This document shows, piece by piece, positions 12,543 through 22,256 of a DNA stretch of 64,000 nucleotides; the stretch's first letter is position 1; the number at the start of each line of letters is the position of its first letter. The DNA comes from Cristatella mucedo (taxonomy: Eukaryota; Bryozoa; Phylactolaemata; Cristatellidae). Under the pieces are notes generated by a model. It saw only the letters and a program-made list of their open reading frames with translations, was not told where the DNA came from and ran no database searches. Location: assembly GCA_009760855.2 (NCBI GenBank), contig WPIO01000001.1:23887001-23951000 (forward strand), given 5' to 3'. The translations under genes were made by a program, and so were the position numbers.

Positions 12543-12788
12543 ATGTCTGGCCACAGTAAGCTGCAGGTCAGGGTGCTGAATCTCTACCGACTGCTACTCC
12601 GAGCTGCCGAGGGGAAGGATGGAATTAGCACGCTGGTAAAAGAGGAGTTCCGCAGAAACATCTCCATTCCAAAGGCCGACATCTTGCACATTGAGGCATT
12701 GCTGAGACGCGGCGATCGACAACTCCAGGTCATCCAGCGAGCTACGACGACTTCGGGTGTCCGCACAGGGCCGAGCACGGCAAAATAG
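12543..12788 (+). CDS. SDHAF1: succinate dehydrogenase assembly factor 1 (LYR-motif protein)
   Basis: Single-exon gene for an 81-residue protein of the complex I LYR family. SDHAF1 works in the mitochondrial matrix. It binds the SDHB iron-sulfur subunit of complex II and helps deliver Fe-S clusters from the HSC20/HSPA9 machinery through its LYR motif. Visible here: MSGHSKLQVRVLNLYRLLLR, with LYR at residues 14-16. Next are VKEEFRRNISIPKADILHIE (residues 32-51) and the basic RRGDRQLQ block at 55-62, the order seen in animal SDHAF1. The C-terminal tail is shorter than in human SDHAF1. ATG 12543 is the first in-frame methionine and sits directly before the conserved MSxHS start. The upstream open frame has only a TTG. 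No damage is seen. Confidence 0.92.
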   Translation: MSGHSKLQVRVLNLYRLLLRAAEGKDGISTLVKEEFRRNISIPKADILHIEALLRRGDRQLQVIQRATTTSGVRTGPSTAK

Positions 12789-12981
12789 TCGTCAGTGCTC
12801 TTCATGGTTCTCGGCCATTGACTTACCCCGAGGTCAGTAAGCAGTTGGCCTTTAGAGAGTAATGCTGCGAAGCTGAACTTATGTGTTAGTTCTCAATAGG
12901 ATGCTTGTAAACCTCTTCAGGTGTACAGTTGATTTGCAGCTTCTGAAGTTGAGTATTCACTTTACATGTGTATCTCTACTA

Positions 12982-12987
12982 ATTAAA
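12982..12987 (+). terminator. candidate poly(A) signal for SDHAF1
   Basis: ATTAAA about 195 nt after the SDHAF1 stop, in AT-rich sequence. It is the common variant hexamer. A canonical AATAAA lies further downstream at 13941-13946 and is an alternative if the 3' UTR is long or another exon follows. Confidence 0.5.
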
Positions 12988-13124
12988 GTGAGACAGTCGG
13001 TCCCTTCTTAATGTGGCCAGGTGGCGCACTTCTTTCACGAGGCAAGATGGGGCAGTGTTGTCTTCTGTGACCTTACTAATACTATCTTTACTATGACTCA
13101 GTGAAGTGAGTCCACAGGCAGTGA

Positions 13125-13238
13125 GCTCTTGTTGCTGCAACAGTTCCTTTGCAGCAAAGTGCCTAGAAAGAGATTGAGTTCTCTGAGGGTGCTATATCAA
13201 ATGTAGTATCGTTATAATAATAATAATTATTATTATTA
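13125..13238 (+). mobile_element. LINE-A 3' tail
   Basis: Short 5'-truncated LINE-A end: GCAGCAAAGTGCCTAGAAAG, then the GAGTTCTCTGAGGGTGCTAT half of the hairpin, then an AAT/ATT trinucleotide run at 13218-13238. A SINE-1 in the opposite orientation abuts it. Confidence 0.85.
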
Positions 13239-13363
13239 TAAGAGCCTTGTCGGATATCATCTCCGCTTGCACTTGGCAATAAAGAATCGCCCAACTGCAA
13301 GATTCAAACCCACGACCTCGGTCGTGAAGAGCGAGCACCTTACCTCTTAGGCTCATGGTTATT
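13239..13363 (-). mobile_element. SINE-1, 3'-truncated
   Basis: Minus-strand SINE-1 whose element start is at 13363. It keeps the A-box region (complement of CTTACCTCTTAGGCTCA), the CACGACC...GGTCGTG core and a B box (GGGTTTGAATCTTGCAG). The extreme 3' end is lost at the junction with the LINE-A tail. Confidence 0.75.
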
Positions 13364-13404
13364 CACTGTCCTTGGAGCTTTTTGTACTAACCTGTACTCT
13401 GTAG

Positions 13405-13965
13405 GCCTATGACAAGCTCTGTTGGGAAGCCGTGACGGTGACCACTTTGCTCCGGTCCATCCCGGTGGACGCTAATATCGGCGCATTGCCACTTAATCCT
13501 TAAAAAACCCTTCCACCGGCTGGCCATTTGCTCACAGACCACATTGGAACAGCCTCCGTTTATAACTAGTCGCCTACCCCTGTCGAGCCGCCACTCGCCC
13601 TACCGGGCTGGTCGATTAGCACTAATGCTGTCAAACTTGTTGCTTGAGGCCCTGTTCACAGGATCAAACTTTCTCTTTCTCGGTACTTTTCCAACTGTGA
13701 TCGTGTCACGAATCCTGGCCGGACTGAGGAGGGCTTCCTCGATCTGGCAAAACCTGGCGATGTATCCAAGGCTGCTTCTATTCCCACTTAAGCATCAACA
13801 AATGCGAACCGACCTGCAGGAATGGCAGCAGTGGCATCGTAGTTGGGTGTGTTCTAGCAGAGGCTGGTAGTGTAGATTCTTTATCTATGTGGGACATTTA
13901 TAGAGTCTTTTAGGTTTGTACATGTATTGATTTTTAAAGCAATAAAAAGTATTTTAATTAGTTTA
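13405..13965 (+). other. possible terminal exon region with poly(A) signal, unidentified
   Basis: A strong splice acceptor (TAACCTGTACTCTGTAG) ends at 13404 and is followed by a short open frame beginning AYDKLCWEAVTVTTLLRS that stops near 13500. A second open frame, 13544-13870, encodes a leucine-rich stretch, but other frames look equally plausible. An AATAAA at 13941 would suit a transcript end. This could be an alternative 3' UTR of SDHAF1, a separate small gene, or chance. No family recognised. Confidence 0.25.
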
Positions 13966-14059
13966 TCGACTATACTTGGCTTTACTTGAGAGTGAATCTT
14001 CTATCTACTGCAGTCAAAGCTGAAGGTGAAACACAGTGCTGGCCTGAATATATGCCAAC

Positions 14060-14160
14060 CCTAGTAATGATAATAATGATATTGATGCATTTGTACAGTT
14101 TCCTCAGAGAACCAAATCTCTTTCTAGACCGTTTGCATATGATGCAAGGAAGCATATCAG
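14060..14160 (-). mobile_element. LINE-A 3' tail fragment
   Basis: Minus-strand tail: AATGATAATAATGATATTGA for the trinucleotide run, then TCCTCAGAGAACCAAATCTC and TTTCTAGACC from the hairpin, then GCATATGATGCAAGGAAGCA. Only the 3' end remains. Confidence 0.75.
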
Positions 14161-14219
14161 CATGGAATCAGCACAAATCACAGAGACTGCAGAGTTTGGC
14201 AAAATCAAGGCAAAAAATA

Positions 14220-14595
14220 TAGCTATAGTGATATCAGAAGGTGGGAATAATATGGGAAAGTATACATATTGCAAATTGTGCGTGCTACCATAATCTGAAA
14301 AACATGCCATGCTATTTTGTTTGGCAAGTTCAAGTGGGTGATGAACCGGTTGCAGTTTTCGAAAGATACCTTTTGGTAGCACCATCAAAACGCGTAGAAA
14401 TAATTTTTTGTTGGACTAAGTATCACCCTCTCAGAAAGTGTATCTCAGCAGGTGCATCTGTTTTTTATTCATGAATGGTCAAGGTTTGAGCCGTCTGATT
14501 TTGCTCACGCACAGATGTAGACCAGGTTTGGCTTGAAAGTATGCAAGAAATTAATAGTGTGGTTGAAGTGAGAAACCAGCCAGCTATGTTTCCTT
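14220..14595 (+). repeat. repeat U copy, forward orientation
   Basis: Diverged copy of an unnamed interspersed repeat found several times between 14.2 and 19.8 kb. Shared blocks include CAAATTGTGCGTGCTACCA, TTTTCGAAAGATACC, and the end motif TATGCAAGAAATTAATAGTG. Coding capacity is not evident. It is bordered on the right by LINE-B. Confidence 0.55.
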
Positions 14596-14602
14596 ATTAA
14601 AA

Positions 14603-16045
14603 CAGAGCTGGGGGTCATATGCTAACTGCTCTCCTCTGTGTTAACAATGACATTCTATGCGGCAACGATGATAGGAATCCCACTGCCCTAGCTCTGCTAG
14701 ATCTATCAACTGCCTTCGATACCATTGATCACGATGTCCTACTTGAACGATTGAGAACCACGATCGGTCTGGCAGACGAGATGCTGGTGTGGCTTAAATC
14801 GTACTTGTCTGGTCGTGTTTGATCCGCATCGTGTGGTGGTCAGGTCTCACCCATGAGACCGGTCACCTGGGGAGTATCTTAAGGGTCCATCCTCGATCCC
14901 TTGCTGTTCTCCATTTATACTCAACCTCTGGGAAAGGTGATTAAGGCCCATGGAATAGGATATCACTTTTATGCTGACGATACTCAGCCGTATTTTTTAT
15001 TCACACCGTCGGAATCTGCTGCAGCAACTGATAAACTGAATGCTTGCCTTGCCGACATTTAATCCTGGATGTCAAAACATTTCTTGAAACTAAATGACCA
15101 TAAAACTGAACTGCTGCTCATAGGACACCCTAAGCATGTGGCTGGATTAGAAGGCTTTGCTTTTCTAACATGTGATCCTGTTGTGTGACCATCACCACGT
15201 GCTCGAAGTTTAGGTGTCGTTTTTGACAGCTGCCTAAATTTTTAAAGCTACATTCGAAAGACTGCTTTTACAGCTAGCCATCACGTCTGATCCCTATCTA
15301 AGATAAGGAGCTCTCGTCCACAGTGGCTTGCAAAAACTTTACTAGCTCCTTAGTTGTGTCTCGGCTTGATTATTCTAATTCCTATTCGGCTGGGCTACCA
15401 AAAAAAGCAACTAGGCCACTGCAAATGGCTATGAATATGGCTTCGAGAGTGGTTTTCACGTCCCAGAGGTATGACCACGTGTCTCCTTTGCTAAAAAAAA
15501 AAGCTGGGATGGTTGCCGGTTGATCAACAGATACAGAGCAAAGTTCTTACACTGACCTACATGGCCCGCTGACCCACATGGCCCGCCACGGCTTGGCTCC
15601 CCATACCTAGCTGAACAGCTGCACCAATATCAGACTTCTCGTTCCCTCACGTCCTGTATGGACAATAAATTAGCTGTTTAATTCTTTTGCTTAAAGACCG
15701 ATTAAAGACCACTGGCGACAGAAGCTTTAACTCTGCAGGTCCTAGACTGTTAAACTCGCTTCTGCGACTCTTATGCAACGTCAACTAATCTCCTGCTGCC
15801 GACTATGGCACATCCTTTTCAGTGGTCCTGAGCTGCTACTCCTATGCTACTCACGACCTCAACTGCTCTCCTGACTCTGCTATGCTTCCCACTTTCTCTT
15901 TGTTGCGTGAGACAAAGTCTGCTGGCTACCGAATGCGTACCGAAAGCCGCTTAGGCTGTGAATGCGCTATACAAAACTCTCCTGCATAACACCCACATGG
16001 TCTTTGTGGAGTTATAGATGGAGATGCATTATATTACAGCCTTAA
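14603..16045 (+). mobile_element. LINE-B copy with reverse transcriptase, degenerate
   Basis: Most complete LINE-B copy in the window. Motifs in order: LALLDLSTAFDTIDHDVLLE near 14687, WLKSYLSGRV, a damaged [27 protein letters not shown] near 14969 (YADD catalytic box), FLKLNDHKTELLLIG, then DYSNSYSAGLPKKATRPLQ and HGLAPHT-like C-terminal blocks. Several stops (for example 14820, 15060, 15186) and frameshifts break the frame. The 3' end is TGGAGTTATAGATGGAGATG plus a short ATTAC-like tail near 16040. It is a dead, 5'-truncated copy lying between two repeat U arms. Confidence 0.9.
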
Positions 16046-16149
16046 AAGTTGCGCCAAAAACTTGAAACGCTAAAACCACGGTTATCTGCATGCATTACAA
16101 ACTTGTCATTGAAATCAGAAGGAAAATGTGGTTGTGTGGTCTTTCTTTG

Positions 16150-17035
16150 TACAGCAGTCATCGATTTCTTGCATCATCCCAATCCTTGGGAGGCCGATGG
16201 TTGTGCATGCTCAAAATAGCTTTTTTCAAACTCTTGATAATTGCTGGGAAAATGCCCAACACGGTTGAGATTGTTGGGATACATTTTTAGAGAGGGATAT
16301 ACTTAGTGGTGCATCCAGAAACTCTTACTTTGCAGTGCCCAGCCGATGCTAGACAATAACATCATTCGAAAATGGTCGGTGACTATGTCGGAAGCCAGGC
16401 GTTTCACCTGATACTGCAAAACGGGGGTCATTTTTAATGTTTTTTTCTTGGCAAGCAAATTAACGTGATAGCATGCACCATTCGATGCTAATATCGCTGA
16501 AATATTGTGGATCCTGTTCTGCAAGATTGCGTTATTTAGCAGTCAATAAAATACTGAAATCCTCGTGGTTATATCTTGATGCCCAGCATACATGAATCTT
16601 TTAAGCTACAACGATTTACAGTGCCTGGCTGGACAATCAAAATACCGTGGGTCGCAAACTACAACCTAAAATATTTCAGCGTTTTCTGGACCGACTAGAA
16701 GTCGGGATTCGAGTGAGACAGTATTGTAACAAATTGTGCACGCTACCACCTTGGTTTGCTTGCAAGGTGAAAACAATCAATTTGTTCAGTATCTGTAGAA
16801 ACTTCAGGCATACGACATGATCACCATTTTCGAACGATGTTATTGTCTAGCACCGGCTGAGCACTGTAAAGTAATAGTTACTGGATGCATCAAGTATCCC
16901 TTCTAAAAATGTATTTCAACAACCGTGTTGGTCATTTTCTTTACAATCATATATAGTTTGCAGCTTGCTAATTTGAGCATACACAACGAAAGGCCTGACG
17001 TGGTTCGAAATTAATGCAAGAAATCGATAGCACTT
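16150..17035. repeat. large imperfect palindrome made of two repeat U arms
   Basis: Left arm about 16150-16590 and right arm about 16600-17035 are inverted copies with almost no spacer. The outer ends match exactly as TCGATTTCTTGCAT (16161-16174) and ATGCAAGAAATCGA (17014-17027). Strong internal matches include the left arm complement TTCGAATGATGTTATTGTCT against right arm TTCGAACGATGTTATTGTCT, and the following TAGCATCGGCTGGGCACTGC against TAGCACCGGCTGAGCACTGT. It resembles a foldback element or a non-autonomous DNA transposon. No transposase was seen. Confidence 0.8.
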
Positions 17036-17284
17036 TACGAAAGAAGAAACGCCAAACAGCGTTTTCTGATGAATAAGGAATTAAAGAATTCTTATGAACA
17101 GTTTCTTAGGTCTTAACTATTTCGGTTTGCCTAATACATGTACTGAATTGTACTACCTTTTTATAATCCCAATGGAAACTTTTTTTATTGTGTGCAGATT
17201 ATCAAGCTTTTGTTGGTTCGGGTATTTGCCAAGATTCTGTTGTAGTTATATCCTGTTTCCCGGCTCTTTTTTCATCAGTGAATG

Positions 17285-17700
17285 TAGTTGACTCATGATT
17301 TCTTGCATAGTCTGGAACCAGGTGTAGTCCACTTCTACGGTTTTGAAAAATCAGATGTCTCAAACCTTCACCATTCCTTAAGAAGTGACCGACACAGTCG
17401 CCATGATGCATTTTTACAGAAAAGACTTTTGGCAAGTTCAAAAACATACTTAGCCGCCTCCTTTTAGTGCTGGCAAACATGATCATTCGAAAACTGAAAC
17501 TGTTTTAGATCCAACTTGAAGCTACCAAACGGTTAATTTTACATGTTTTTCACACCTAGCTAGCAAATCCTGTGTACAGTGATATTTTTTGGCCAGCAGT
17601 CCATAAAACACCGAAATATTTGCGGTTGTAGCTTGATTACTACTGTGCATGGATTTTTTTTATCAAAAACTGAATAGTGCTAGCCCAAAAAATTCATGTG
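17285..17700 (-). repeat. repeat U copy, reverse orientation
   Basis: Starts with the end motif TGATTTCTTGCATAGTCTGG and shares GATCATTCGAAAACTGAAAC and CAGTCCATAAAACACCGAAA with the left palindrome arm. It is more diverged than the pair at 16.2-17.0 kb. Confidence 0.55.
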
Positions 17701-17759
17701 TGCCTGGGGATCACGATAAGTAAGCTCAAGCATTTTAATGCTTCATTAACTTGCTAGAC

Positions 17760-18005
17760 TGCAGAACTTCACAGAACAGAATCCATATTAGTTAAAGCAA
17801 TATTTGTAACAAATGGTGCGTGTAGTCATGTTGGTTTACTCACCAGGGGCCTAAGCATGCAAGGTGACCCCTTTTTAAGGCCTGCAGTTCCTCATCTTTT
17901 TGGTGTCACTTGTTAGCCAAAACTACTATAGCGGCTTTGTGTGGCCCTTTTTTCCATCAGGAAGTGCAGTTGGCTTGATTTCATGCTTTCCTTGGTCCCG
18001 TTATA
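17760..18005. repeat. repeat U remnants
   Basis: The left part (TTTGTAACAAATGGTGCGTG) resembles the forward form, while the right end (GGCTTGATTTCATGCTTTCC) resembles the reverse form's terminus. It probably represents two shortened arms or a deleted palindrome, ending at a SINE-1. Confidence 0.4.
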
Positions 18006-18007
18006 TA

Positions 18008-18195
18008 TACTAGCTGATTCAACAGCCTCTTTTATATAGCAACAAAAGGGCCTTTACAGTGACAGAAGAGTCTTTACGGCTATCACCACCGCCTGCAGTG
18101 GCAATACAGGATCCCCACCACAGGACTCGAACCCACGACCTTGGGACTGAGGTCGTGAAAAGCAACCACCTTACCTAGTGTACCATTACGGCCAC
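18008..18195 (-). mobile_element. SINE-1, full length
   Basis: Minus-strand SINE-1 with all parts: element start GTGGCCGTAATGGTACACTA, the region complementary to AGTCCCAAGGTCGTGGGTTC with the B box, and 3' end GAGGCTGTTGAATCAGCTAG. It contains a short internal duplication near 18043-18075. It abuts a LINE-A fragment at 18197. Confidence 0.88.
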
Positions 18196-18196
18196 T

Positions 18197-19520
18197 GTGT
18201 ATACTCTCCCTCTAGCCGATCTGATTGCCAGGCACAATCTAGGCTTTCACTTCTATGTAGATGTCACTCAGTTATACCTTTGCTTTGATCTCTCCCAGCC
18301 CTCCAGCACGTCGAATTCTCTCAACTCGCTTGCTGCATGTATTGATGACATCTGCACATGGATGGCAGCAAACTTTCTTAAATTGAATGATGATGAAAAC
18401 CAACTTAATAGTTATGGGCAAACCAAGTGAGCCGTGATGGCTCACTAGGTAAGGCGGTTGCTTTTCACGACCTTGGTCCGAAGGTTGTGGGCACGAATCC
18501 TGTGGTGGACGATCCTTTATCGCTGCTGCAAGCGGTGGTGATAGCCGTAAAAGGCTCTTCTGTCGCTGTACAAAAGAGGTTGTTGAATCATCAAGTATCT
18601 TTTATTTAGAAAGTGGTAAGGTTAATGCTCAAAATTGGCTCTGCCAGCATATCTCCTGTTGAGTCTGCACGAAATCTAGGTGTCATGTTCCAAAGTGACC
18701 TTTCATTAGACGACCGCATCATCACATCCACAGTCAAGTCTGCCTACTTTCAGCTAGACAGTATTGATCATATTTGAGCTTGTTTAGACAGGGATGACAC
18801 ATCTAAATTGGTTCATGCATTTGTGACATTCTGTCTCGACTTCTGTTACTCACTGCTTGCTGCTCTACCGGCCTGTGCAATCAGGCGTTTACAATTGTGC
18901 AAAACTCTACAGCTAGGCTTGTCTGCCGTGAGCATCGCAGTTGCCACATCACCACACTTCTCGCCGACCTGCACTGGCTCCCAGTCAAGCAACGCACCGA
19001 CTTCAAGATTTTGTCACTCACTTTCAGGTCCCTTTATTCTTTGGCTCTAGCCTTCCTATCAGATCTACTCTCCCACCAGGCTAAGCATCATACCACATGC
19101 TTTTCGGAATCTAATCGTTTACCTATACCTCATACAAACCTCAAATCTTTTGGAGACTATGCCTTTAGTTCGTATGCTCCCAAAGCCTGGAACTCACTTC
19201 CGACTTGCATCACGACATCGCCTGACTTGACTGCATTTAAAAAGAAAGTAAAAGCGATCTATTTATCACAGCATTTAGTGGGTCCCTGTGATTCGTCCTT
19301 TGTGTGCTCATGTGTGCTGACACTGTTCGTGCTGCCACTAACCATGCTTGCATGCTGACCCTGTGCATGTCACACTTAACCGTGTTATTCTTGTTGTTTA
19401 TTGAGCATGCTACCTCTAACCATTCGATCGTGCTTCCTTTGCAGCAAATAGGCTTGGAAAGAGATTGATTTCTCTGATGGTGCTATGTCAAAAGTGTTAT
19501 TATTATTATTATTATTATCA
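18197..19520 (+). mobile_element. LINE-A copy interrupted by a SINE-1
   Basis: Covers the 3' half of ORF2. It starts at [20 protein letters not shown], with the catalytic box mutated (FYVDVTQLYL instead of [10 protein letters not shown]), followed by [25 protein letters not shown]-1 interrupts it at 18425-18604. It resumes with SARNLGVMFQSDLSLDDRI, VHAFVTFCLDFCYSLLAALP, TDFKILSLTFRSLYSLALAF and SFGDYAFSSYAPKAWNSLPT. The 3' hairpin tail and (ATT)n end at about 19520. Dead copy. Confidence 0.92.
18425..18604 (+). mobile_element. SINE-1 nested in LINE-A
   Basis: Full SINE-1 in the sense orientation: GAGCCGTGATGGCTCACTAGG at the start with an A-box-like core, GTGGGCACGAATCCTGTGGT for the B box, and GAGGTTGTTGAATCATCAAG at the end. 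The host LINE reads CAAGT before the element and CAAGT again after it, a probable short target-site duplication. It therefore inserted after the LINE-A copy was in place. Confidence 0.9.
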
Positions 19521-19521
19521 C

Positions 19522-19800
19522 TACCGATTTCTTGTATAGTCTCGAACCAGGTCTGGCCTACATCTGTGCATGCTTAAAACCAGGCATTTCAAATCTTGAT
19601 CATTTCCGAACTAGTGCCAGACAAGGACGTTGAGATGCCTCTTTTTCTCTTGGGTTACCTGCATGGCACATCCAAAAATTCTTACTTTGCCGTGCTCTGA
19701 TAGTGATATCAAAAACTATGCATCAAAAACCATAACTCTTTTCAAACATAAGAAATCGCCTAAGAAGTTTATTTTGTACGTGATTTGCACCTAGAAAGCC
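19522..19800 (-). repeat. repeat U copy, reverse orientation
   Basis: Begins CTACCGATTTCTTGTATAGT and continues with CTCGAACCAGGTCTGGCCTA, as in the copy at 17.3 kb, then CACATCCAAAAATTCTTACT as in the palindrome's left arm. It directly follows the (ATT)n of LINE-A, so that LINE probably split or joined two repeat U copies. Confidence 0.5.
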
Positions 19801-20104
19801 AACCAAGATGGCAGCATTCACATTGTGTTTATTGCTTCCCCTTATTAATCCTATGCATTATTATTATTTATTATTAATTATTATTAATCCTATTAATACC
19901 TTGCAATACTTTCATGGCCTTGATTTTTTAAACTGGGCAACGTTCCAGGCTTGTATTGATTCTGACGTTGCATCGATTTTTCGGGCCAGCACTATATATA
20001 ATAAATACCTAAACCTATACATACTGTTATATTGCTGTTTTGGTGATTGTATGAGGAGCATCCCCAAAAAGGAAGGATGAAAGAGTCCCCTGAAGGACTC
20101 GAAA

Positions 20105-20280
20105 CCACGGCTGCCGGGTTTGGCTCAGGAGGTAAAGGTTGCTCGCCATTTACGACCGAGATCAAGGTGGTCACCTTTACGACCGAGCTCGTTGGTTCGA
20201 GCCCTGTGGCATATGTGAAGCGCCTGGATAGAGCCTCTGTCAGTTCTCTTATGGTGCTATACAAATGAATTATATATATT
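20105..20280 (+). mobile_element. SINE-2, tRNA-derived with LINE-like tail
   Basis: A-box-like TTTGGCTCAGGAGGTAAAGG, an internally duplicated TTTACGACCGAG segment, B box GTTGGTTCGAGCCCTGTGGC, then CATATGTGAAGCGCCTGGAT and AGTTCTCTTATGGTGCTATA before an AT-rich end. The last part matches the 3' tail of LINE-A. Confidence 0.8.
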
Positions 20281-20334
20281 TTATATCTACACCTGGCTCG
20301 TGAAGTGCTAACGTGTGACCCTTGCGCTAATATC

Positions 20335-20460
20335 TAGCTAGCAGCTTCAGCACTTTCAGCCTCACCGTGCCCTTGTGTCCTCTCAGGCCAACACGTTTCC
20401 TGCCCCTCTGCCGTTTAAGAACAACTGGTGGTACCAGTGCATTGGTTCTGCCAATCCCTG
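20335..20460 (+). mobile_element. LINE-B internal fragment, diverged
   Basis: Matches the block TTTCAGCCTCCACGTGCCCT through GTTGGCGACAGAAGC of LINE-B copies, here as TTTCAGCCTCACCGTGCCCT and CTGCCGTTTAAGAACAACTG. A short remnant lacking both ends. Confidence 0.5.
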
Positions 20461-21212
20461 GTGAGAATGCACCACAGCGACTCTTGCAGACGATACTTGG
20501 TGGGCTCGCACTGTCAATGGTAGCAGCACTTCTTTTGCTTCAGTCTTTCAGTGCTTCTTCCTCAGCTGGCTGTGTGCTGTCTCCGCTGCTGCTCTTACTT
20601 AAGCTTGGCGTCTCACTTTTGCTTTTCTAGATTGTTGGGCACCCACTGTTTACCGAAAGCCATACAGATTTCGAGTGCAATATGGTAAATTCTTCGACGA
20701 TGTAGAGATCTTCATATCTTTATGGAATAGCCCTTGGGCTTTTAGCATGTGCGCAGACACTTTTACTGCCACAAAATAAATACCAAAAAGTAAATACACT
20801 CGTGCAGTTAAATGTGGGTGCAGACAAATAGCACTTATACGTTGGTTGAACTTGTGAGTAAATGCTTGTGCCCTAGAAAAAAGTATCGATTATGTGTCTA
20901 TGGCACTTATACCAGCTAGTACTATGTGATTATGTGTTGGTGCACATATTTTCTTTGTAGACCGGTGGCCTAATTAGTCATCATGCTCATTCGTTTGTTT
21001 AAAGTAGACTGAACTAGTCGATGGTTGTGCTCTGTTGCACCCTCTCAGATGCTGGTTCCAAATGGCTCACCTGTCGAATTTAGGCTAGTGCCGCTGAAAT
21101 CGACACGACAACCAATTGTTTGCTACGGTGTTATTATTTCCAAACATGCTGTCATCATGAATGGCTCATATTTTTTTGATTCTCTCTATAATGAATGTTG
21201 TTACGATATGAA

Positions 21213-21382
21213 AGTAGTGATGGTACACTAGGTAAGGTGGTTGTTTTTTACGACCTCGGTCCCGAGGTCGTGGGTTCAAATCCTGCAGTGGGCGATCCTT
21301 TATTGTTGCTGTAAGCGGTGGTGATAAATGTAAAGGCTCTTCTGTTGCTATACAAAAGAGGCTGTTAAATCAGCTCGTATAG
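21213..21382 (+). mobile_element. SINE-1 immediately upstream of TAMM41
   Basis: Nearly full SINE-1: A-box region CACTAGGTAAGGTGGTTG, the perfect inverted repeat ACGACCTCGG...CCGAGGTCGT, B box GTGGGTTCAAATCCTGCAGT and 3' end GAGGCTGTTAAATCAGCTCG. It ends about 55 nt before the splice acceptor of the first coding TAMM41 exon, so it lies in the last part of a 5' intron or in the promoter. Confidence 0.88.
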
Positions 21383-21438
21383 CATCGTGTTGGATGGCTA
21401 CATCGCGTGTTTGCAGTTTTTTCTTCTTTTCTCTGCAG

Positions 21439-21703
21439 GCCAGAGGTTCCACGGTTGGCAATGGCTGGTCCGACAAGTATTTATCACCGAATCCTTGCTC
21501 ATTTTCCGGGCCCCATGGAGATGGCTTTCTCCTATGGTTCCGGAGCAATAGCTATGAAGGGAACTAGCCGACTACAGAATATGATTGACTTCGTGTTTGT
21601 TGTTGACAATCCTCAAAAGTGGCATGCTGATAACTTAAAGGCTAATAGGTCACACTATTCTTTTTTGTCTGCATTCGGTCCGACATATATTACAAAAGTG
21701 CAG
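21439..21703 (+). CDS. TAMM41: TAMM41, first coding exon (ATG at 21461)
   Basis: TAMM41 (Tam41/Mmp37) is the CDP-diacylglycerol synthase on the matrix side of the mitochondrial inner membrane. It makes CDP-DAG from phosphatidic acid and CTP for cardiolipin synthesis. This exon encodes residues 1-81. It carries the nucleotidyltransferase signature AFSYGSGA (residues 22-29), the acidic IDFVFVVDNPQKWH block (D43, D49) and HYSFLSAFGP. ATG 21461 has G at -3 and +4. A pyrimidine-rich tract ending in AG at 21438 precedes the exon, so a noncoding 5' exon probably exists upstream. The donor is CAG followed by GCAAGT at 21704, a textbook GC-AG donor, and leaves phase 0. A GT at 21708 would add one residue but break the reading phase of the next exon. 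Confidence 0.93.
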
Positions 21704-22107
21704 GCAAGTATTTTTAGAGCACATTGAGCTGCTTAATTTTGATTTTGATTTTGTCGATACCTGATTCTATTATGTGACGACTTGCAAACTGTCTCCCTCT
21801 AATAGCAAGCTTCGCCTTCCAGATCCAGCAAATGCTAACCAAGTGCAAGGTGACTGGTCGACGCTGAGCAAACGTTGCACCTTGCAGATGCTTTGGTGTA
21901 GGTCATGGATGGTTTTAGCCACATTCTTCGTGTGTTATATTTTCCTCCTTTATGGTGCACTGTCTGCCTATGTGGCTCTGTCGATGTTGGCATTGTTCTC
22001 CCTCTAAAACTCGCCGATCTGTGTTTCTGGTAACTCCGAGGGTTACCTACCATGCTTTCTTTGTACAAATCTCAAGCCTCCATACTCTAAAGGCTTGAGG
22101 AATATAA

Positions 22108-22256
22108 ATATAATTCATTTGTATAGCGCCCTAAGAGAACTGAATCTCTATTCATGCACCTCACATATGCCTCGGGGCTCGAGCCCACGACCTCAGCCAG
22201 ACCTTGGTCGGGGCAAGCACCTCAACTGCTGGACCAAACCAGCTCGGCAGGAGGAG
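22108..22256 (-). mobile_element. SINE-2
   Basis: Minus-strand copy inside TAMM41 intron 1. The plus strand shows CATTTGTATAGCGCCCTAAG and GAACTGAATCTCTATTC (the LINE-like tail), CATATGCCTCGGGGCTCGAG with the B-box complement, then GACCTTGGTCGGGGCAAGCA and the A-box complement near GGACCAAACCAGC. Close to the copy at 30.0 kb. Confidence 0.85.
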
